Shown: piece by piece, positions 1-5,590 of the stretch
How the letters are laid out: each line of letters begins with the position of its first letter
Numbering within the stretch: position 1 is the first letter of the stretch
Assembly: GCA_002340255.1 (NCBI GenBank)
Contig: DDLS01000116.1
Coordinates: forward strand, 1-6,004
Reading direction: 5' to 3'
DNA length: 6,004 bases
Origin: Cyanobacteria bacterium UBA2566
GTDB lineage: Bacteria; Cyanobacteriota; Cyanobacteriia; Cyanobacteriales; Desertifilaceae
Made by a program: the position numbers and the translations under genes
The notes under the pieces: generated by a model
Told to the model about the DNA's origin: nothing
Seen by the model: the letters and a program-made list of their open reading frames with translations, nothing else
The model's database searches: none

Positions 1-232
1 TTAGACCCATTTTTCTGATAACACACATAAAGCCAGAAAACTGCTGTATCAAGTCCCTTAAAACAGTTGTCATTGCTACCGTTCTAGAAGCAATCGCCAA
101 GACTAAGGAGATTGTTGGGATTGCTTCATTGCGCTCCACGGCCTTTGCAATGACTTCATCATCATTGACGTGCCGGACTGGATATGAGCAGTCCTTAAAG
201 CTTAAAGTCTTTGAGGTTCAATCCGTTTATCT
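1..232. other. Gene-free region downstream of gcvH
   Basis: No supportable coding region is present on either strand; the minus-strand frame reaching the left edge is only 17 codons after a stop. The only structure seen is the nested inverted repeat at 69-154. A directly repeated CTTAAAG (about 193-209) follows the gcvH stop, but no GC-rich stem with a T-run was found that would serve as an intrinsic terminator. gcvP or gcvT, which often neighbour gcvH, are not here. Confidence 0.6.
69..154. repeat. Nested inverted-repeat element (REP/MITE-like)
   Basis: Two perfect inverted repeats are nested: GTCATTGC at 69-76 pairs with GCAATGAC at 147-154, and GAAGCAATC at 88-96 pairs with GATTGCTTC at 119-127. 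The whole 86-bp unit can fold into a long hairpin with an internal bulge. The arms GTCATTGC and GAAGCAATC match, from memory, a palindromic intergenic repeat found in many bacterial genomes including cyanobacteria, usually seen as GTCATTGCGAGC...GAAGCAATC. This copy has diverged between the arms. It lies about 80 bp beyond the gcvH stop and contains no reading frame of note. It is probably a non-autonomous dispersed repeat; a role in ending or stabilising the gcvH transcript is possible but there is no T-run. The structure is seen directly; the family assignment is by recollection. Confidence 0.6.
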
Positions 233-634
233 TTAACGATCTTCCTCATCCCCTTCGAGTTGAGCGCGGTATTCTGAGGCTGAGAGTAAGCCATCTAGTT
301 CTTCCTTCTCATCAATCCGGACTTTGATTAACCATCCATCTCCGTAAGGATCGTCACCAATATTTTCGGGGTTTTCCAGTAGCTCTTCATTGCATTCAAG
401 GACGGTTCCCACAACGGGAGCCTTAAGGTCTTCAACCGCTTTCACCGATTCAATTGAACCGAAAGATTCTCCTTTTTCTAGAGCATCTCCGACTTCTGGC
501 AATTCAAGATGAACAATATCACCGAGTTGATCGATCGCAAAGGCACTCAGTCCAATCGTGGCAATCTCGCCATCAAGCCGCACGTACTCATGGCTGTCCA
601 GGTATTTTAGATCGTCTGGATATTCTAATTCCAT
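233..634 (-). CDS. gcvH: Glycine cleavage system H protein (lipoyl carrier)
   Basis: H protein of the glycine cleavage complex. Its lipoyl-lysine arm shuttles the aminomethyl group from the P protein (GcvP) to the T protein (GcvT) and is reoxidised by the L protein. In cyanobacteria this handles photorespiratory glycine and C1 supply in the cytoplasm. The 133-residue product has the usual length (about 125-130). The beta-barrel lipoyl domain includes IGLSAFAIDQLGDIVHLELP (28-47), then GxxxGSIESVKAVEDL with the lipoylated Lys at residue 65, and the C-terminal NPENIGDDPYGDGWL segment (88-102). The extreme C-terminus is very acidic (EGDEEDR). The ATG at 634 is supported by AGGAAG at 640-645, five bases upstream. 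It stands alone on this strand and is divergent from the diguanylate cyclase gene; no other gcv gene lies within the window. The assignment is secure. Confidence 0.97.
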   Translation of the reverse strand: MELEYPDDLKYLDSHEYVRLDGEIATIGLSAFAIDQLGDIVHLELPEVGDALEKGESFGSIESVKAVEDLKAPVVGTVLECNEELLENPENIGDDPYGDGWLIKVRIDEKEELDGLLSASEYRAQLEGDEEDR

Positions 635-788
635 AGAAACTTCCTATTTTTTTCGACTAATCTCTAATGGTTATATATCAGGATTTGGGTATGATCGGCC
701 CATATTCATTTAATTTTCAGAGATGATTCGTCAAAAGTGGCGATCGCCCCTTACCCCTTACCGACTACCCCTTACCGATTACCCATTC
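635..788. promoter_or_regulatory. Divergent gcvH / diguanylate cyclase intergenic region
   Basis: This region must hold the start signals of both flanking genes. Toward gcvH there is an AGGAAG ribosome site (640-645, minus) and an AT-rich box reading TATATAA on the minus strand (671-677) that could be a -10. Toward the right, TATGAT at 690-695 is a plausible -10, but no TTGACA-like -35 stands 16-18 bases before it. A HIP1 octamer is at 740-747 and a heptamer array at 747-788. No Shine-Dalgarno sequence is visible before the ATG at 789. The promoter calls are weak and made by eye. Confidence 0.3.
747..788. repeat. Tandem heptamer array, six units, abutting a start codon
   Basis: Six consecutive 7-base units fill 42 bp: CCCCTTA, CCCCTTA, CCGACTA, CCCCTTA, CCGATTA, CCCATTC, consensus CCNNTTA. 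The array starts inside the last base of a HIP1 octamer (740-747) and ends exactly before the ATG at 789. It resembles the short tandemly repeated heptamers known from cyanobacterial intergenic DNA. Because 42 is divisible by 3, the reading frame stays open through it, which makes an over-long N-terminus for the downstream gene look possible. A related array is at 2842-2869. Confidence 0.75.
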
Positions 789-2273
789 ATGAGTCGAAAG
801 CTCTCACAGCGATTAAAAGAAACCATCCTTGTGGTTGACGATGAACCAGATAATCTGAGTTTACTGAATCGGATTTTGGTGAAGGAGGGATATCGAGTCA
901 AGGTAGCCTCTAATGGCAAGGAGGCTTTAAGCTCTATCCAAGCTGGGTCAATAGATTTAGTGCTGTTGGATGTGATGATGCCCGATATGAATGGGTATGA
1001 GCTTTGTCAACATCTAAAATCTATAGAATTCATTGCCGATGTCCCCGTGTTGTTTATTAGCGCCATGGATGAAACCCTCAGTAAAGTTAAAGGGTTTGAA
1101 GTAGGGGCAGTCGATTACATTAGTAAGCCGTTTGAGCCAGTGGAAGTAGTAGTGCGGATTGAGCATCAGCTACGATTACGTAAATATCAACAGAAGTTAG
1201 AAGAACAAAATGCCCAGTTACAGTTACTACTAGATACCACCGAAGCTCTGAGTGATACCATTGATATTGAGTCTGCCTTAGAGAAGGTGCTCGCCCAAAT
1301 TTGTCATACGATTCATTGGGATTTTGCAGAAGCTTGGATGCCAACTCAGGGAGGGACTCAGTTACGGTTAAGTCGGGGTGGATATAGCCATATTCCGCAA
1401 TTTGAGGGGTTTCGTCATCTAAGTGAGGCGATCGCCTTTACCCCCCATGAAGGGTTACTCGGACGGGTTTTGATCTCTAAAGAGTTGGAATGGATTGAGG
1501 ATATCTCGCAAACTACGCGTACGATCTCTCCCCGAATGCAGCAAGCCAAAGAGGTGGGTTTGAAGGGAGCTTTAGCTATACCCATTTGTTGGCAGAGGGA
1601 AGTGTTGGCGGTATTGATCTTTTTTTCGCGATCGCCCTATTCTCCTGAGCAGTGTTCCTTAGCTTTAGTCCAATCCGTCGCCAACCAGTTAGCTTCCTTA
1701 ATGCGACGCAAACAAGCAGAGGCTGATTTACGCCACGCCAATCAACAGTTAACTCGTTTAGCTACTCTCGATGGTTTAACTCAAGTGGCCAACCGGGGAC
1801 ATTTCGATCAAGTATTAAGTTATGAATGGTCGCGATTGTTGCATCTGATGCAACCTCTATCCTTGATTTTGGCAGATGTGGATTATTTTAAACGCTATAA
1901 CGACTGCTATGGTCATTTAGCTGGGGACGACTGTTTGCGCAAAGTCGCTCAGGTGATGGCAGAGGCAGTCAGACGCTCCAGAGATTTAGTGGCTCGATAT
2001 GGGGGGGAAGAGTTTGTTATTTTATTGCCGAATACTGATAGTGTAGGCGCTCTCCAGGTTGCCGAACGCATTCATCGGGGAATCGGGGAACGACAATTGC
2101 CTCATGCCAATTCTGATATACAGGCTTATGTTACCTTGAGCTTAGGGGTTGCCTGTATGGTTCCCAGCATTACTCGATCCCCAGAAGCCTTGATTGCTAA
2201 GGCAGATGCCTCATTATATCAAGCCAAAACTCAAGGGCGCGATCGCATTGTCCTCAATGAAGGCGCTCGGTGA
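789..2273 (+). CDS. Response-regulator diguanylate cyclase (REC-GAF-GGDEF)
   Basis: Predicted to make cyclic di-GMP from two GTP under control of a two-component phosphorelay. Numbered from the ATG at 789 (494 aa): a receiver domain at about 12-130 has the acidic pair D17/D18, phospho-acceptor D61 in LLDVMMPD, S91 and K113 in SKPF. A short coiled coil follows at about 130-150, then a GAF domain (about 158-305, with WDFAEAW and GLKGALAIPI), and a GGDEF domain (about 322-490) with LDGLTQVANRGHFD, the metal-binding DVDYFK region and the catalytic GGEEF at 405-409. RSRD at 396-399 is the RxxD inhibitory site six residues before GGEEF, so product feedback is likely. The catalytic motif is intact. 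The frame is open from an ATG at 723, but those 22 extra codons translate a HIP1 site and the heptamer array, so 789 is preferred; neither start has a clear Shine-Dalgarno sequence. No partner histidine kinase is in view. The GAF lacks an obvious bilin-binding Cys motif, so its ligand is unknown. Confidence 0.93.
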   Translation: MSRKLSQRLKETILVVDDEPDNLSLLNRILVKEGYRVKVASNGKEALSSIQAGSIDLVLLDVMMPDMNGYELCQHLKSIEFIADVPVLFISAMDETLSKVKGFEVGAVDYISKPFEPVEVVVRIEHQLRLRKYQQKLEEQNAQLQLLLDTTEALSDTIDIESALEKVLAQICHTIHWDFAEAWMPTQGGTQLRLSRGGYSHIPQFEGFRHLSEAIAFTPHEGLLGRVLISKELEWIEDISQTTRTISPRMQQAKEVGLKGALAIPICWQREVLAVLIFFSRSPYSPEQCSLALVQSVANQLASLMRRKQAEADLRHANQQLTRLATLDGLTQVANRGHFDQVLSYEWSRLLHLMQPLSLILADVDYFKRYNDCYGHLAGDDCLRKVAQVMAEAVRRSRDLVARYGGEEFVILLPNTDSVGALQVAERIHRGIGERQLPHANSDIQAYVTLSLGVACMVPSITRSPEALIAKADASLYQAKTQGRDRIVLNEGAR

Positions 2274-2293
2274 AATGGGTTTGAGGGCGATCG

Positions 2294-2324
2294 TTGAATC
2301 AGACAGAGCATTATTGGCTAAAAT
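2294..2324 (+). promoter_or_regulatory. Possible promoter for the DUF2358 gene
   Basis: TTGAAT at 2294-2299 and TAAAAT at 2319-2324 resemble sigma-70-type -35 and -10 boxes, separated by 19 bases, slightly longer than the optimum. They lie 38 bases before the ATG at 2362. The -10 falls inside a stem-loop sequence (2313-2337). Read by eye only; the DUF2358 gene could equally be transcribed from upstream. Confidence 0.3.
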
Positions 2325-2337
2325 CTAACTAGCCAAT
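2313..2337. repeat. Perfect 8-bp inverted repeat (stem-loop)
   Basis: ATTGGCTA at 2313-2320 and TAGCCAAT at 2330-2337 are exact inverted repeats with a 9-base spacer. The site lies between the diguanylate cyclase stop and the DUF2358 start. There is no T-run after it, so it is a poor intrinsic terminator; an operator or mRNA hairpin is possible. Confidence 0.5.
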
Positions 2338-2361
2338 TCAGCAAAATTCTCTTTACCGATC

Positions 2362-2832
2362 ATGAACTCAGAATCAGTCCTATCCACCAACTCTGATGCT
2401 CTACCGCCCCAGATTAAAGAGGTGATGGAGATTCTGCAACAAGACTTACCCACCTTATTTCAGCAGGATATTAACTACAACATTTATACCCCAGATATCC
2501 TCTTTGAAGACCCCATCAGTCAATTTAAGGGTAAACTCAATTATCGGATTATATTTTGGACACTGCGCTTTCATGGTCAATTGTTTTTCACCGAGCTATT
2601 TTTTGATGTCCATCAGATGCACTTTTTGCCTCCCGAAACCCTGCGCGTAGACTGGACTGTGCGCGGTAAACTGCGCGTTCCCTGGAAGGCAGAGATTAAC
2701 TTTAATGGTTATTCTACCTATACCTTCAACGACCAAGCTCTGATCGATCGTCATGTCGATACTTGGGATCGTTCACCTCTAAAGATTTTAAAGCAATTTC
2801 TCCCGCGATCGCCCTCTACTCAAGTAAAATAG
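2362..2832 (+). CDS. DUF2358 family protein
   Basis: A 156-residue soluble protein of the DUF2358 family, which is shared by cyanobacteria and plastid-bearing plants and predicted to have an NTF2/SnoaL-like cone fold. Its biochemical role is not established. Visible family features are DLPTLFQQDINYNIYTPDI (28-46), FEDPISQFKG (48-57), YRIIFWTLRFHGQLFF (61-76), a central W98 and G102, RVPWKAEINFNGYSTY (105-120) and the terminal HVDTWDRSPLK (131-141). No signal peptide or membrane segment is seen; the first 15 residues look disordered. The gene starts 88 bp after the diguanylate cyclase stop and ends 57 bp before the transporter start. No Shine-Dalgarno sequence precedes the ATG, but the conserved region begins close enough that this start fits. 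Family membership is recognised from motifs. Confidence 0.85.
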   Translation: MNSESVLSTNSDALPPQIKEVMEILQQDLPTLFQQDINYNIYTPDILFEDPISQFKGKLNYRIIFWTLRFHGQLFFTELFFDVHQMHFLPPETLRVDWTVRGKLRVPWKAEINFNGYSTYTFNDQALIDRHVDTWDRSPLKILKQFLPRSPSTQVK

Positions 2833-2841
2833 CCGAACAAC

Positions 2842-2869
2842 AACCTTACCCATTACCCATTACCCATCA
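2842..2869. repeat. Tandem heptamer array, four units, before a ribosome site
   Basis: Four 7-base units: AACCTTA, CCCATTA, CCCATTA, CCCATCA. Same period and similar consensus (CCNNTTA) as the array at 747-788. It ends only five bases before GAGGAGGA, the ribosome site of the next gene. CTTACCC (2845-2851) can pair with GGGTGAG (2871-2877), and each later TTACCC copy can pair with GGGTGA in another register. Confidence 0.75.
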
Positions 2870-2874
2870 AGGGT

Positions 2875-2882
2875 GAGGAGGA
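2875..2882 (+). promoter_or_regulatory. Strong ribosome binding site deciding a GTG start
   Basis: GAGGAGGA lies seven bases before GTG at 2890. It is the best Shine-Dalgarno match on this strand and is what supports a GTG rather than a later ATG as the start of the AI-2E family gene. Confidence 0.7.
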
Positions 2883-2889
2883 AATCCTG

Positions 2890-4065
2890 GTGACACTCGG
2901 TCAATTACTTGGCTTTTTCAGTTTAGTTACATCCCTGTATATTCTCTGGATAATACGGGGGATTTTACTACTTGTTTTCACTGCGATTGTACTGGCGACT
3001 GCCCTCAACCGTGGAGTGCGTCTGGTGCAAAAATTCGGCCTCAATCGAGGATTCTCGGTTTTAGTCACCATCAGTGTTACCTTTCTCTGTTTTTTGTTCT
3101 TCTATTGGATTATTGTTCCTCCCTTCATTGAACAATTTCAAATTCTGATTAATCTGATCCCGACTGGACTCGAACAACTGCGAATTCTGCTCTACCAATG
3201 GAGAGCAAATACTCCCTCTTGGTTACCAGAACCTCCTGATTTATCCAGTGGATTTCAACAAATTCAACCCTTCCTGACCCAAGTCTTTGGCAACTTCTAC
3301 TCCTTCTTTTCTAACTCGATCATTGCTGTGGGTCAATTGCTGTTGGTGATTGTCTTAACCTTAATGTTTTTAGGCGATCCTCTTTCCTATCGTCAAGCTT
3401 TAGTTCGTCTTTTTCCCTCCTTTTACCGGCGGCGAGCTGATAGCATTTTAGCCGAATGTGAAATCGCTTTAGATAATTGGTTTGGGGGCATTATTATCAA
3501 CTCCCTGTTCATTGGTACACTCAGTTTTATCGGATTATCCATCATTGGAGTACGCTTAGTTTTAGCTCATGCATTATTGGCGGGATTACTCAATTTTATC
3601 CCCAATATTGGGCCAACTTTAAGTGTTGTTTTACCGATGACTGTTTCCCTCTTAGATACTGGTGGATTCCTCAAAGCTGGGGCAGTTTTGATTTTATATG
3701 TCGTTGTTCAACAAGTGGAAAGCTATTGGTTAACGCCCACGGTGATGGCCAAACAAGTCTCCCTGTTGCCGGCAGCAACGCTCCTGGCTCAACTTATTTG
3801 TTTACAGCTTTTTGGTATTATTGGTCTGTTCTTAGCCCTTCCTTTAGCAGTCATTGCTCAGGTCTGGATTAAACGACTTCTGATCGAAGATATTCTTGAC
3901 CAATGGGTATTAGAAAATCCCGATTCACCTTTAGCTGCCGTTCTCCAAGGATCGGGAGATAATTCGGGAGATAATAGAGATGAAAGTGTTCAAGAGAGTT
4001 TACCTGAGCCTGAAGTGTCAGAACTCTCTTGCCAAGAAAAGGAAGATCGAGACCAATTAGAATAA
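2890..4065 (+). CDS. AI-2E family (PerM-like) membrane transporter
   Basis: Polytopic inner-membrane protein of the AI-2E/PerM family (391 aa), which includes E. coli TqsA, PerM and YdiK. Members have been linked to export of autoinducer-2 or other solutes or to Na+/H+ exchange, so the substrate cannot be read from sequence. Hydrophobic segments are seen near 4-38 (probably two), 54-77, 142-161, 201-220, 222-253, 260-277 and 292-328. A soluble stretch at about 80-140 and the NFIPNIGP signature (235-242) with the Q-V-E-S-Y-W-L-T-P element (275-283) are characteristic. The tail after about residue 352 is hydrophilic and acidic, and contains an SGDN-SGDN repeat from a 12-bp DNA duplication. The GTG start is set by a strong ribosome site. 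Its 3' end overlaps the convergent gene by 9 bp. Family assignment is confident, function is not. Confidence 0.9.
   Translation: MTLGQLLGFFSLVTSLYILWIIRGILLLVFTAIVLATALNRGVRLVQKFGLNRGFSVLVTISVTFLCFLFFYWIIVPPFIEQFQILINLIPTGLEQLRILLYQWRANTPSWLPEPPDLSSGFQQIQPFLTQVFGNFYSFFSNSIIAVGQLLLVIVLTLMFLGDPLSYRQALVRLFPSFYRRRADSILAECEIALDNWFGGIIINSLFIGTLSFIGLSIIGVRLVLAHALLAGLLNFIPNIGPTLSVVLPMTVSLLDTGGFLKAGAVLILYVVVQQVESYWLTPTVMAKQVSLLPAATLLAQLICLQLFGIIGLFLALPLAVIAQVWIKRLLIEDILDQWVLENPDSPLAAVLQGSGDNSGDNRDESVQESLPEPEVSELSCQEKEDRDQLE
3952..3975 (+). repeat. Exact 12-bp tandem duplication in the transporter tail
   Basis: TCGGGAGATAAT occurs twice in direct succession (3952-3963 and 3964-3975). It is in frame and gives a four-residue repeat, SGDN-SGDN, in the acidic C-terminal tail of the AI-2E family protein. 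A slippage product in a tolerant region is the simplest reading. Confidence 0.85.
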
Positions 4066-4836
4066 GTTAAACAAATTAAATCGATAGCCAACTCCTAATA
4101 CAATCCCGACTTCAGTTTTACTATCAACAAACCCCGCATTCACCCGCACTGTTCCCATGAAATCTCTGGATAAAGGAATATCAACACCCCCAACCACTAA
4201 CCCATGAAACCGCAATTCGTCTTGAGTGGTCACTAAAGTTCCTCCACCTAAAAACGGCATAGCAACGACTTCTTGAGTCTGGGGATTTTTGATGGGAATT
4301 TCACCAGTTAGAGCAAACATACTTGCTGTTTGCTTGCCAAAAGAGGTAGCATTATGCAAAGTTAGATATTCGCTCAACGCTCCTTTACTCATTAAAGAAA
4401 ATCCACCACTGCCTAGAGCCGTTTCTCCATCGCTTAAGCCAATAGTTCCGCCAATGCCGAAATAACTACCTACGGCTGGTCTTGGATCGGATATACTGGT
4501 TTGCTGTGCGGTGGTTGGATCGGGTTCGACTGACTCATTATTGGGTAGAGGATATGTGGGTAAAGGGGGAGGAGGTTCTGGTAAAACAGGATTTTCTAAA
4601 GGAACAGGTTCAAGTTGTTTTTCTGCCCTGACTGGCTGGTATTCTAGAGTACTTCCTGTTGTTTGCTCTAGGGTATAATTTGGGTCTTCTGCGGGTCCAG
4701 CATCCGTAACGCTGACATAGTTGCCATACATTACCCCATTGCTTTGAGCTTGAGCAAATTGTACGGGGTAAATTGCCCCAACGATCGCCCCCCAGAAGGC
4801 CAGTAATCCGATCGCTTTACACCCTGTATGGTTCAT
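4057..4836 (-). CDS. Secreted protein with Pro-rich linker and putative outer-membrane beta-barrel domain
   Basis: A 259-residue envelope protein that I do not recognise as a named family. Residues 1-30 form a Sec signal peptide (basic-poor n-region with K7, hydrophobic core about 8-25, cleavage after AQA at 28-30). Residues about 31-65 are polar. A Pro/Glu-rich linker follows (67-107, with PEPPPPLP at 86-93). The C-terminal domain (about 120-259) has alternating polar/hydrophobic strands with frequent Gly, and ends in GVGYRFNLFNLF with a terminal Phe, the kind of end recognised by the Bam machinery for outer-membrane barrels. An upstream in-frame ATG at 4890 would add 18 polar residues before the signal peptide; AAGGAG (4842-4847) five bases before the ATG at 4836 decides for the shorter form. 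It is convergent with the transporter gene and divergent from queE. Barrel topology and outer-membrane location are inference. Confidence 0.8.
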   Translation of the reverse strand: MNHTGCKAIGLLAFWGAIVGAIYPVQFAQAQSNGVMYGNYVSVTDAGPAEDPNYTLEQTTGSTLEYQPVRAEKQLEPVPLENPVLPEPPPPLPTYPLPNNESVEPDPTTAQQTSISDPRPAVGSYFGIGGTIGLSDGETALGSGGFSLMSKGALSEYLTLHNATSFGKQTASMFALTGEIPIKNPQTQEVVAMPFLGGGTLVTTQDELRFHGLVVGGVDIPLSRDFMGTVRVNAGFVDSKTEVGIVLGVGYRFNLFNLF

Positions 4837-4911
4837 CGTTTCTCCTTTGGGTTGATGGTCGTAATTATTAGTTATTATATTTTCCAACATGAGGCGCTGT
4901 AAATTCTAATT

Positions 4912-4945
4912 ATTATAACCCAAAAGTAGAGGTGATTGTTATAAT
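4912..4945. promoter_or_regulatory. Mirrored divergent promoter region
   Basis: ATTATAAC (4912-4919) and GTTATAAT (4938-4945) are perfect inverted repeats, so a TATAAT -10 box faces each way: on plus at 4940-4945 toward queE, preceded by TG at 4937-4938 (extended -10, TGnTATAAT), and on minus at 4917-4912 toward the secreted-protein gene. Neither has a good -35, and the -35 position of each overlaps the -10 of the other. The plus -10 predicts a transcript start near 4952, 28 bases before the GTG of queE. Assigned by eye. Confidence 0.5.
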
Positions 4946-4979
4946 GGAAGGCCCGTTCCTATGTAATTGATAGCCATCT

Positions 4980-5579
4980 GTGAAAACCTATCCCATTGTA
5001 GAAAAATTTCATTCGATCCAAGGAGAAGGCTATTGGGTGGGACGAAATGCTTTTTTTATTCGCCTCGGAGGCTGTGATGTGGGCTGTTGGTTCTGCGATA
5101 CGAAAGAATCTTGGCCTGTGGACAAACATCCCCAATATTCCATTGAGCAATTGGCTGAAGCTGTTTTAGCAGTCAATCCGAGTATGATTGTAATTACTGG
5201 AGGAGAGCCGTTAATGCATAATTTGGATGAATTAACCCAGGGCTTAAGGTCTTTGTGCCATCTCCCTTTACACTTAGAAACCTCTGGCGCTTATCCCTTT
5301 TCGGGGACATTTGATTGGGTGACGTTTTCCCCGAAACAGTCTAAATCTCCCGATCGCAGTATGGGCACTTATGCAGATGAGTTAAAAGTGGTGATTACTG
5401 GGCCAGAAGATCTAGACTGGGCCAAGGAACAAGCTCAGTTCGTGAAGCCTAACACAGTCAAATTTTTACAACCCGAATGGAATAGCCCAAAAACCATTGA
5501 TTTAGCAATGCAGTTTGTTTTACATCACCCAGACTGGCGCATAAGTTTACAAACCCATAAGTTTTTGGGTTGTCCTTAA
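4980..5579 (+). CDS. queE: 7-carboxy-7-deazaguanine synthase (radical SAM)
   Basis: Radical S-adenosylmethionine enzyme that contracts 6-carboxy-5,6,7,8-tetrahydropterin to 7-carboxy-7-deazaguanine, the QueE step between QueD and QueC in preQ0 and queuosine biosynthesis. The 199-residue length fits the family. Visible features are the N-terminal substrate segment SIQGEGYWVGR (12-22), the [4Fe-4S] cluster motif C32-x3-C36-x2-C39 in GGCDVGCWFCDTKESW, the SAM-binding TGGEP (73-77), LETSGAYP (99-106), SPKQSKS (117-123), ELKVV (134-138) and the family C-terminal SLQTHKFLG (189-197). Translation begins at GTG 4980; no in-frame ATG or Shine-Dalgarno sequence is seen upstream, and the conserved core starts within ten codons. 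It likely has its own promoter with an extended -10 at 4937-4945. queC and queD are not in the window; a small Cys-rich ORF follows 11 bp after the stop and may be co-transcribed. Confidence 0.95.
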   Translation: MKTYPIVEKFHSIQGEGYWVGRNAFFIRLGGCDVGCWFCDTKESWPVDKHPQYSIEQLAEAVLAVNPSMIVITGGEPLMHNLDELTQGLRSLCHLPLHLETSGAYPFSGTFDWVTFSPKQSKSPDRSMGTYADELKVVITGPEDLDWAKEQAQFVKPNTVKFLQPEWNSPKTIDLAMQFVLHHPDWRISLQTHKFLGCP

Positions 5580-5590
5580 TAATTGACTGA

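Noticed and set aside
454..636. Plus-strand ORF opposite gcvH
   Set aside because: It is antisense to the highly conserved H protein and has no motif of its own.
723..788. Longer N-terminus for the diguanylate cyclase from ATG 723
   Set aside because: The 22 extra codons translate a HIP1 site and a 7-bp tandem array, giving a Pro/Leu/Tyr-rich stretch unlike receiver-domain N-termini; the ATG at 789 leads into the normal start of a receiver domain.
747..788. CRISPR-like array
   Set aside because: The 7-bp units are contiguous with no spacers, and no cas gene is near; this is a simple tandem repeat.
1120..1344. Minus-strand ORF of 74 codons
   Set aside because: Lies wholly inside the receiver/GAF coding region, with no family motif; a shadow of the real frame.
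2313..2337. Intrinsic terminator of the diguanylate cyclase gene
   Set aside because: The stem is only moderately GC-rich and is followed by TCAGCAAAAT with no U-tract.
3477..3872. Plus-strand ORF of 131 codons in another frame
   Set aside because: Lies inside the AI-2E family gene, is rich in Trp, Cys and Tyr as out-of-frame membrane genes often are, and has no motif.
4837..4890. Longer start (ATG 4890) for the secreted protein
   Set aside because: It would put 18 polar residues before a good signal peptide, and the ribosome site AAGGAG lies within this extension, just before ATG 4836.
4959..5150. Minus-strand ORF opposite queE
   Set aside because: It is antisense to the conserved radical-SAM core, with no recognisable domain.
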